DNA of 5,908 nucleotides. Origin: Chromatiales bacterium (GTDB lineage: Bacteria > Pseudomonadota > Gammaproteobacteria > CAMYNG01). The stretch lies in NCBI GenBank assembly GCA_026990045.1, contig JALSIK010000041.1:1-5908 (forward strand), written 5' to 3'. A program made the translations under genes and the position numbers. Within the stretch, counting starts at the first letter, position 1, and each line of letters begins with the position of its first letter. Positions 1-4,893 of this stretch are shown piece by piece. A model generated the notes under the pieces. That model saw only the letters and a list, made by a program, of their open reading frames with translations. It ran no database searches and was not told the DNA's origin.

Positions 1-1630
1 CATCGCGGCGGACGTGGCCATCCTGTCCCTGGTCGTCCACGCCTTCGGCACCGCGGCGGCGGTGTTCTACCCCCTCTACCTGTGGATCGCGGTGGGCAAC
101 GGCCTGCGTTTCGGCTCCCATTTCCTGCACGTCGCCACGGCGCTGGCGGTGACGGGCTTCCTGGCCGCCACCCTCCCCAGCCCGGCCTGGTCCAGCCACC
201 CGGCCCTGGTGGTGGGCCTGCTCCTGGGCATCGTCATCATGCCCATGTTCTTCCTGGCCTTGTTGCGGCAGCTGGGGCACACCAACCTCGAGCTGCAGGC
301 CAAGATCCGCGAGGCCGAGCACCTCGCCACCCATGACGGGCTGACCGGCCTGCCCAACCGGGCCCTGCTGGAGGACCGCCTCGAGTATGCCATCGCCAAC
401 GTGGAACGCTTCGGGCCCGAGATCGCCGTGTTTCTCATCGACATCGACTCCTTCAAGACCATCAACGACACCTATGGCTATGCCTTCGGTGACGCCGTGC
501 TGAGACAGGTGGCGACGCGGCTGCGGGACTGCCTGCGGTCCTTCGATACCCTTGCCCGGCTGGGGGGTGACGAGTTCGCGGTGATCCTGCAGGGAAGCCA
601 CCTGGCCAGTCACGCCGCCAGCGTTGCCGACCGCATGGCGGAGTATGTCTCCGGGCACTACTACCACGAGGGCCTGGACATCTTTTTAACCATCAGCATC
701 GGTATTGCCGTCTATCCCAACGACGGCGGCGACACCGCGGTCCTCGTCAAGAACGCGGAAACCGCCATGTACCGCGCCAAGCAGGAAGGCGGCAGCCAGT
801 ACCGGTTCTACGACACCCGGATGTCCGAGGAAGTGAGCCACCAGCTCCTGCGCCAGGTGGAGCTGCGCCGGGCGCTCCAGAACCGGGAATTCCGCCTGTT
901 TTTCCAACCGCGCGTGGACACCGCCACCGGCAGTATCCTCGGTGCCGAGGCACTCATCCGCTGGGAGCATCCGGAGCGCGGCCTGCTGGAACCGGAGAGC
1001 TTCATCGACGCGGCCGAGGAATCCGGCATGGTCATGTCCCTGGACAAGTGGCTGCTGGATGCGGTGTGCCGCGAAATCGCGGCCTGGCGCAAGGACGGCC
1101 TGCCGCGCCTGCTGACCACGGTCAATGTCTCGGGCCGCCAGTTCATGGACGGCGGTTACGTGGAGGCGCTGCGCACCATCCTCGGGGTGGCCCGCATCGA
1201 TGCGCACGACCTGGGCCTGGAAATCACCGAGGGTGTCCTGGTGGAGCACACGGAGGAAGTGGACGCCATCTTCCGCGAGCTCAAGGCCATGGGCCTCAAG
1301 CTGCTGCTGGACGACTTCGGTACCCGCTACTCGTCCCTCAACTACCTGAAACGCTTTCCCGTGGATACCCTCAAAATCGACCGCAGCTTCATCCAGGGCG
1401 TGCCCCATGATCACGACGACTGTGCCCTGGTGGAGGCCATGATCAACATCGCCCACAGCCTGCGCATGGACGTGGTCGCGGAAGGCGTGGAGAGCGAAGA
1501 CCAGCTCCGGTGGCTGGCGGAACACCGGTGTGACTCGGTGCAGGGTTTTCTCATGGGCAAGCCCGTCCCCGCCGAGGAGTTCCGCCGCCTCCTGGCCCGC
1601 ATGCAGCAGATGACGCTGCGCTCGAGCTGA
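1..1630 (+). CDS. Membrane-anchored GGDEF-EAL cyclic-di-GMP enzyme, 5' end outside the window
   Basis: Predicted inner-membrane enzyme that makes (GGDEF) and/or degrades (EAL) cyclic di-GMP. The frame is open to the window edge, so the GTG at 14 is probably not the start; residues are numbered from it. Residues 1-87 hold about three hydrophobic segments and a YLWIAVGNGLRFG motif that resembles the membrane sensor region of RpfC-type kinases. A short helical linker (88-106) follows. The GGDEF domain starts at DGLTGLPNR (108-116) and has metal-binding D143, GGDEF at 184-188 and the inhibitory RxxD I-site R175-D178. The EAL domain has E312, N371, E403, D433-D434, K454, E490 and Q510, that is, the usual catalytic set. 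Both domains therefore look competent; which activity dominates cannot be read from sequence. One oddity is R438 where DDFGTG normally has glycine. The gene converges on the DUF1631 gene. The enzyme class is well supported; the signal sensed is unknown. Confidence 0.95.
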   Translation, partial: IAADVAILSLVVHAFGTAAAVFYPLYLWIAVGNGLRFGSHFLHVATALAVTGFLAATLPSPAWSSHPALVVGLLLGIVIMPMFFLALLRQLGHTNLELQAKIREAEHLATHDGLTGLPNRALLEDRLEYAIANVERFGPEIAVFLIDIDSFKTINDTYGYAFGDAVLRQVATRLRDCLRSFDTLARLGGDEFAVILQGSHLASHAASVADRMAEYVSGHYYHEGLDIFLTISIGIAVYPNDGGDTAVLVKNAETAMYRAKQEGGSQYRFYDTRMSEEVSHQLLRQVELRRALQNREFRLFFQPRVDTATGSILGAEALIRWEHPERGLLEPESFIDAAEESGMVMSLDKWLLDAVCREIAAWRKDGLPRLLTTVNVSGRQFMDGGYVEALRTILGVARIDAHDLGLEITEGVLVEHTEEVDAIFRELKAMGLKLLLDDFGTRYSSLNYLKRFPVDTLKIDRSFIQGVPHDHDDCALVEAMINIAHSLRMDVVAEGVESEDQLRWLAEHRCDSVQGFLMGKPVPAEEFRRLLARMQQMTLRSS

Positions 1631-1671
1631 CCGGCGTGCCAGGGAGCGGGACCCGAAGGCGGGCAGAGCAA

Positions 1672-1724
1672 GGCGGCGGGACAGACCCCCGCCATCACAT
1701 CCTGCGCGGTTCCGTCCCCTGTCT
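1672..1724. repeat. REP-like imperfect inverted motif in the convergent gap
   Basis: GGGACAGACCCCC (1678-1690) is followed about 20 bases later by TTCCGTCCCCTGTC (1710-1723). GGCGGG (1675-1680) can also pair with CCCGCC (1688-1693) around a 7-base loop. From memory, GGGACAGACCCC and GTCCCCTGTC-like strings recur as dispersed REP-type repeats between genes in many gammaproteobacteria. Only one copy is in this window, so the repeat status is not shown here. It could also be part of the transcription end of the GGDEF-EAL gene. Confidence 0.25.
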
Positions 1725-1726
1725 TC

Positions 1727-1749
1727 CGTTTGCGGCCCGGCCGCGAACG
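1727..1749. terminator. Hairpin terminator between convergent genes
   Basis: CGTTTGCGGC (1727-1736) and GCCGCGAACG (1740-1749) form a 10-bp stem with one G-U wobble and a 3-base loop (CCG). It lies between the stop of the GGDEF-EAL gene (1630) and the stop of the DUF1631 gene (1765, minus strand). A second small hairpin, CCCGG/CCGGG at 1752-1764, abuts the DUF1631 stop. Neither strand has a T-run after the stem, so this may be a non-canonical or bidirectional terminator, or an RNA 3'-end stabiliser. Confidence 0.55.
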
Positions 1750-1764
1750 CTCCCGGTCCCCGGG

Positions 1765-4152
1765 CTATTGCGCCGCCACCTTGCGCCTCAGCCCGGAGAC
1801 CACCGCCTCCATGGCCCGGTCGAACAGGGGCACCTCGTCGATGACCCGCGCGGTGCCGCGGCGCAGGTCGGCGGCCAGCCCCTGGATGGTGGTGTCGGCC
1901 ACCACTTTGAACTTCCAGTCCACGAAGGTGCATTCGCCCAGCAGATCGCTCTTCCAGGCCAGCCGGGCGCGGCGGGTGCGGCCGTCGTCGTCCCGGAACT
2001 CCACCCAGCGTCCCATCTCCAGGTGGCGGGCCAGCTGCAGGTACTCGTCCTCCGGCATGTCCTGCAGGGCCGAGTCGTCGGGATCGAATCCCGCCAGCAC
2101 GATGTCCTCGATGACCGCACCGTCCACCTCGGCATAGTCCAGCGCTTCCTCCACCGAGGGCTCGGCCTCCAGCGCGGCCATGGCCTCGTCCAGGCGGGCC
2201 TGCACCTCCGGGACGATGGAGGTGTCGTCGTCGCCGCCCGCGGCCTCCTCCAGCTCCGGCGGCGGAAGGTCGCTGCCCGTGATCTCCAGCACGCCCTCCA
2301 CCCGGTCCAGCTCGTCCTCCGGTGCCTCGTCGTGGGACCGGCCGTGGAAGCAGGCCAGGTGAACCGGCTCCAGTGCGCGCACGTGGGCCTCGATGGTCTC
2401 CTCGTCCACGCCCACCCCGCGCAGGCCGGAGCGGAAGGTCTCCAGCAGCTGCAGGATGACGCCGGCCAGCTTCTGGCGCTCCATGGCCGAGTGTTTGGGC
2501 TCCACCGACCAGGCCAGGATGTCCACGAACCGCAGCTGCTCCTTGAACTGCCGGCTGTCCTGGCCGTGCTCCACGAAGCTGTCCACGAGGACCTCCTTCC
2601 ACGGGCCGGTCACGAGGTCCACCACCACCCGGGGGAGGGTGCGGCCCTGCAGCCGCTCCCGCAGGGCCTCGGCAATCCAGGAGTGGGCCAGGCGGGCGGC
2701 CTCGCGCTGGCGGCGTTGGGCCAGCGCCGCTTCCCCCGCGGCCGCGGCCTCGGCCTCGGCGTCGGCCAGTCCCCGTTCCAGTTCCTCCAGCACCTGGCCG
2801 AACAGGGCGGTGTCGTCGGTGAACTCCTCCAGCACCCGCTCCACGGCACGGGCCATGAGCCGGTACCGGGGAGTGGCCTCCACCGCCTCCTCCCCGCCCA
2901 GGCCCAGGCCGGCCTCGGCCAGGGTGTTGAGCAGCCGCCGCGCCGGGTGCGACTTGTTGGCGAACAGCTGGCGCTCCAGCATGGCGGCCTTGATGAGCGG
3001 GATCTGCAGGCGCGCCACCAGGGCCTTGACCGCCGCCGGCAGGTTGCGGTCGTCGAGGATGAAATCGAACAGCATGGACACCAGGTCGATGGTGTCGGCG
3101 TCCAACGGGTTGAGCTGGGCCAGGGGGTCGCCGGTGGTGGCCCGCACCTGGTCCAGCAGCACCGCCTTGACCTGGCTGCCCAGGGCCTGGGGCCCGGCTC
3201 CGGCCGCGCCACTGACGTCCAGTGCCAGGTCGGTGGCCTGCAGGCCGTCCAGCGCGCCCAGGGCCCCGGTGGCGACCGCGGAGGCCGCCACCCCGCCGGC
3301 CGCCGCCGGGGTCCCCGCAGGCGCACCGGCACGGGCGGCCAGCAGCTGGTGCAGGGTGGCGAGCAGCGTCTCGCCGTCCCCGGCCGGATCCCTGTCGGTG
3401 GAGTCGGCCGGGCCGGCAGCGGGCGCCGGCGGGGCGGGGCTGCGCTTCACCGCCGGCCGGGGCAGGGTGGGCAGGACCCCGGCCTCGGCAAACCGGTGGT
3501 TGACCTCGGCGTAGAGGTCCTCCAGGTGCGTGGCCACGTGCCGGTCGAACAGCTTGTAGAGAATGAGCTTGATGCGGATGTCGGCCTCCAGGTTGCCCAG
3601 CGCGGTGCGGAAGGCCTCGGCCAGGCGCAGGGGGCCGAAAGGATTATTGTCGTCGTCGATCTCCAGCGACGGCAGCAGGTCGGCCAGGCGCAGCTCGATG
3701 GCGCGAAGCTGCTCGCCGCAGCGGTTTTTCACCTTGCCCACGATGCCGTTGACCGCCAGGTCCTCCTCCAGGTCGGTGTCCTCCACCAGCCCGGCGTCCT
3801 CCAGCGACAGGGCCTCCAGCAGGCCGCTGTTCTCCACGCTGGAGCCGGAGAGCTGGAGGCGGTGGAAGGCATCGGCCACGGCCTCGGCGAAGGCGGACTC
3901 CATGGCCTGGCGCTGAATCCTCACCAGCCGCATGGAATCGAAGTAGAGGGTCTGGACGGTGTTGGAATCGGCCTTGTCCGCCAGCTCGAACAGGGCGTCG
4001 TCGGCGGCATCGAACAGGGCGTGGGCCAGCTCCTGCAGGCGCCGTACCGTGAGGGTCTGGCACCGGGCCAGGATGGTGTGGCGGTCGGCCGGCCGCTCGG
4101 CCCGGCCCTCGGGATGGGAAAAGGGGATGACCTTGCCGTTGTCGCTTGCCAT
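1765..4152 (-). CDS. DUF1631 family protein, 795 aa, function unknown
   Basis: Complete cytoplasmic protein; no signal peptide or membrane segment is visible. The ATG at 4152 is chosen because GAGGAG lies 5 bases upstream and the frame further upstream (TTG at 4278) runs into hairpins and has no ribosome binding site. DUF1631 hallmarks: NPFGP at 170-174 in the helical N-terminal half, an LDADTIDLVSMLFDFIL block near 350, then LQIPLIKAAML and HPARRLLN (H402) in the central core, and an FVDILAWSVEPK block further on. A Pro/Ala-rich linker of about 70 residues (roughly 230-300) and an acidic stretch (roughly 600-700) separate helical parts. The last 85 or so residues (GRWVEF, RRARLAWKS, ending in PLFDRAMEAV) look like a small beta-barrel comparable to a degenerate PilZ domain; the canonical DxSxxG motif is absent. 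No biochemical role is established for the family to my knowledge. It is divergent from the Wzz gene and convergent with the c-di-GMP enzyme, so a c-di-GMP-related role is only a guess. Confidence 0.93.
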   Translation of the reverse strand: MASDNGKVIPFSHPEGRAERPADRHTILARCQTLTVRRLQELAHALFDAADDALFELADKADSNTVQTLYFDSMRLVRIQRQAMESAFAEAVADAFHRLQLSGSSVENSGLLEALSLEDAGLVEDTDLEEDLAVNGIVGKVKNRCGEQLRAIELRLADLLPSLEIDDDNNPFGPLRLAEAFRTALGNLEADIRIKLILYKLFDRHVATHLEDLYAEVNHRFAEAGVLPTLPRPAVKRSPAPPAPAAGPADSTDRDPAGDGETLLATLHQLLAARAGAPAGTPAAAGGVAASAVATGALGALDGLQATDLALDVSGAAGAGPQALGSQVKAVLLDQVRATTGDPLAQLNPLDADTIDLVSMLFDFILDDRNLPAAVKALVARLQIPLIKAAMLERQLFANKSHPARRLLNTLAEAGLGLGGEEAVEATPRYRLMARAVERVLEEFTDDTALFGQVLEELERGLADAEAEAAAAGEAALAQRRQREAARLAHSWIAEALRERLQGRTLPRVVVDLVTGPWKEVLVDSFVEHGQDSRQFKEQLRFVDILAWSVEPKHSAMERQKLAGVILQLLETFRSGLRGVGVDEETIEAHVRALEPVHLACFHGRSHDEAPEDELDRVEGVLEITGSDLPPPELEEAAGGDDDTSIVPEVQARLDEAMAALEAEPSVEEALDYAEVDGAVIEDIVLAGFDPDDSALQDMPEDEYLQLARHLEMGRWVEFRDDDGRTRRARLAWKSDLLGECTFVDWKFKVVADTTIQGLAADLRRGTARVIDEVPLFDRAMEAVVSGLRRKVAAQ

Positions 4153-4157
4153 GGGGG

Positions 4158-4163
4158 CTCCTC
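4158..4163 (-). promoter_or_regulatory. Ribosome binding site of the DUF1631 gene
   Basis: GAGGAG on the minus strand, followed by CCCCC and then ATG at 4152. The strong match and 5-base spacing decide the start codon of this gene. Confidence 0.85.
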
Positions 4164-4217
4164 GTGCTGCAGGGCCGGGTCCATGGCACGGGCCGGGGTG
4201 GCCGGTGGCGCCCGCGG

Positions 4218-4282
4218 AAAAAGGACTTCCCGCCACCTCTCCCACCATCGGACCGCCGCACGGCGGCTTGATGGGCAAGTCC
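4218..4282 (-). terminator. Intrinsic-terminator-like structure upstream of the DUF1631 gene
   Basis: Read on the minus strand, GGACTT-G-CCC (4282 to 4273) pairs with GGGAAGTCC (4231 to 4223), giving 9 base pairs with one bulged G, and TTTTT follows at once (4222 to 4218). Inside lie CCATC/GATGG (4274-4270 with 4249-4245) and a perfect CCGCC/GGCGG stem with a GTGC loop (4266-4253). CC of the inner CCATC competes with the outer stem, so two folds are possible. The element ends 65 bases before the DUF1631 ATG, where it could act as an attenuator in the mRNA leader or as the 3' end of a small RNA. The pairings are directly seen; termination is inferred. Confidence 0.45.
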
Positions 4283-4306
4283 CTGTTTCGTGAACGGGTT
4301 CACAGG
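4282..4306. repeat. 25-base dyad with inner palindrome GTGAAC-GG-GTTCAC
   Basis: GTGAAC (4290-4295) and GTTCAC (4298-4303) are perfect inverted arms with a 2-base centre. A second pair, CCTGT (4282-4286) and ACAGG (4302-4306), encloses it. As RNA on the minus strand it folds as CCTGT/ACAGG around GAAC/GTTC with a 5-base bulge, directly next to the T5-ended structure. As DNA it could be a dimeric repressor operator; no family match is claimed. Confidence 0.4.
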
Positions 4307-4308
4307 CA

Positions 4309-4327
4309 GGAGCCCCATCCAGGCTCC
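4309..4327. repeat. Hairpin GGAGCC/GGCTCC
   Basis: Perfect 6-bp arms GGAGCC (4309-4314) and GGCTCC (4322-4327) around a 7-base loop. It sits 2 bases from the neighbouring 25-base dyad, so on the minus strand it would be the first of three consecutive hairpins leading to the T5 run at 4218. Confidence 0.4.
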
Positions 4328-4364
4328 CGGAGCAGGGGTTCCCATGGCCCGACCCCAGAAATAC

Positions 4365-4379
4365 GCACCGAATTGGTGC
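4365..4379. promoter_or_regulatory. NtrC-type binding site (perfect GCACC-N5-GGTGC dyad)
   Basis: GCACC (4365-4369) and GGTGC (4375-4379) are separated by five A/T-rich bases (GAATT), with a further consensus A at 4380. This matches the known NtrC (NR-I) site pattern TGCACC-N5-GGTGCA at 11 of 12 positions. It lies 213 bases upstream of the DUF1631 ATG and 515 bases upstream of the Wzz-type ATG. No well-formed sigma54 promoter (GG-N10-GC with TTGC) was found near it on either strand, and no nitrogen gene is in the window. It could instead be a chance dyad or a small RNA hairpin. Confidence 0.4.
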
Positions 4380-4673
4380 ATTGGATGGCCCTGATCCCGG
4401 GCGAGCCAACACGGGGTCACCCGCACCCGCCAGAGTACGGGAAGGAGGGCGGGCGGCATCGCTGCCGGATGGCCAAAACCGACGAACCTGGGCATGGATG
4501 GCGACCAAATCCCGAGCCCGTTGGTCAACCAAAATGGCAACTGCTTGAATGGAAAAAATTGGCCAGTGGTTTTCCCCAGCCCGGTGACGAAAAATTCATT
4601 CCGACTTTCATCGGGGCCACCCGGCCGTCCCCGAACATCGTCCCCCTCACCGCCCGTAGCCGGATTTCGTGGT

Positions 4674-4703
4674 TAGACCCAATCTGCAACTTGGACGTAT
4701 ACT
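4674..4703 (+). promoter_or_regulatory. Sigma70-like promoter of the Wzz-type gene
   Basis: TAGACC (4674-4679, 4 of 6 to TTGACA) and TATACT (4698-4703, 5 of 6 to TATAAT) are separated by 18 bases, in a locally A/T-richer stretch. Transcription would start near 4710, giving a leader of about 185 bases before the ATG at 4894. The -10 box is good and the -35 box weak, which would suit an activated promoter. Confidence 0.45.
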
Positions 4704-4720
4704 ACCGGCATCCACCGACA

Positions 4721-4740
4721 TGAGCCCGCAAGAAGGCTCA
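4721..4740 (+). promoter_or_regulatory. Leader hairpin 1 (TGAGCC/GGCTCA)
   Basis: Perfect 6-bp arms TGAGCC (4721-4726) and GGCTCA (4735-4740) around an 8-base A-rich loop. It would lie about 10 bases after the predicted transcription start. No T-run follows, so it is not a classical terminator. Confidence 0.4.
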
Positions 4741-4784
4741 CGCCAGCGGACAGGCACGACTACATTCAAGCACGGCCGGGCGAC

Positions 4785-4806
4785 CCAGCTGTAGCAGTAC
4801 GGCTGG
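4785..4806 (+). promoter_or_regulatory. Leader hairpin 2 (CCAGCTG/CGGCTGG)
   Basis: CCAGCTG (4785-4791) pairs with CGGCTGG (4800-4806): 7 base pairs including one G-U wobble, with an 8-base loop TAGCAGTA. The stem-loop carries GCTGTAGC (4788-4795), which differs by one base from the core GCGGTAGC of the ops element recruited by RfaH in polysaccharide operons. An ops function is only a suggestion, since the bases after the core do not match. Confidence 0.35.
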
Positions 4807-4845
4807 TGCACATACACATACGGCAAAATTCGAGAACGATAACGA

Positions 4846-4870
4846 GGCCAACGGCGTGCGCCCTTTGGTC
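4846..4870 (+). promoter_or_regulatory. Leader hairpin 3 just before the ribosome binding site
   Basis: GGCCAA (4846-4851) pairs with TTGGTC (4865-4870), with one G-U pair. GGC (4853-4855) and GCC (4860-4862) pair inside around a GTGC loop. The hairpin ends 23 bases before the ATG at 4894, close enough to affect ribosome access if another fold competes with it. Confidence 0.35.
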
Positions 4871-4883
4871 ACAGAAACCCGCT

Positions 4884-4886
4884 GGA
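4884..4886 (+). promoter_or_regulatory. Weak ribosome binding site (GGA) of the Wzz-type gene
   Basis: Only GGA lies at a usable distance (7 bases) from the ATG at 4894; the intervening AAGAAG is too close to the start. Such a weak site suggests translational control. A GGA at the ribosome binding site is also the core of CsrA/RsmA binding sites, a known regulator type for exopolysaccharide genes, but no full consensus is seen. Confidence 0.35.
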
Positions 4887-4893
4887 CAAGAAG

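Larger units (their letters stand above)
4153..4893. other. 741-base divergent intergenic region, no convincing gene
   Basis: This gap separates the divergent DUF1631 and Wzz-type genes. Open frames that cross it are extensions of antisense frames over the DUF1631 gene; they have no good ribosome binding site and no recognisable domain. The part from 4218 to 4380 is dense in perfect inverted repeats. The part from 4501 to 4610 is visibly A/T-richer than the flanking genes and holds only small dyads, such as TTGGT-CA-ACCAA at 4521-4532. A further hairpin, TCGGGG/CCCCGA, spans 4611-4634, and CGGCA/TGCCG spans 4454-4467. From 4674 onward it holds the promoter and leader of the Wzz-type gene. No clear sigma70 promoter was found for the DUF1631 gene. 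Confidence 0.8.

Noticed and set aside
14..16. GTG as the true start of the GGDEF-EAL gene
   Set aside because: The frame stays open to the window edge and the start would cut the membrane sensor region; the gene is more likely truncated by the window.
686..2602. Open frame of 638 codons on the minus strand across two genes
   Set aside because: It crosses the convergent gap, is antisense to the conserved EAL domain and overlaps the DUF1631 gene out of frame; composition is shadow-like.
4150..4278. Upstream TTG start at 4278 for the DUF1631 gene (42 more residues)
   Set aside because: It has no ribosome binding site, its Pro/Gly-rich extension lies in the hairpin element, and the ATG at 4152 has a strong GAGGAG.
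1636..4293. Open frame of 885 codons on the plus strand, antisense to the DUF1631 gene
   Set aside because: Its translation is low-complexity (Gly/His/Leu/Gln/Arg-rich) with no domain. It is the expected by-product of a GC-rich gene on the other strand, and the minus-strand frame carries all the DUF1631 motifs.
4461..4475. Minus-strand GG-N10-GC match to sigma54 spacing
   Set aside because: It lacks TT before GC and lies on the wrong side of the NtrC-like dyad for a leftward transcript; such spacing arises easily in GC-rich DNA.
4535..4548. Sigma54-like promoter starting TGGCA
   Set aside because: The distance to TTG is one base short and the -12 GC is replaced by GA.
3959..4723. Plus-strand frame running through the intergenic region
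   Set aside because: It starts inside the DUF1631 gene as an antisense frame, has no domain, and its later part is Pro/Gly/Arg-rich without ribosome binding site support.
4807..4870. c-di-GMP-I (GEMM) riboswitch upstream of the polysaccharide gene
   Set aside because: GGCAAA is present at 4822-4827, but the conserved GACGCAAAGCC-type half and the receptor stem are missing.
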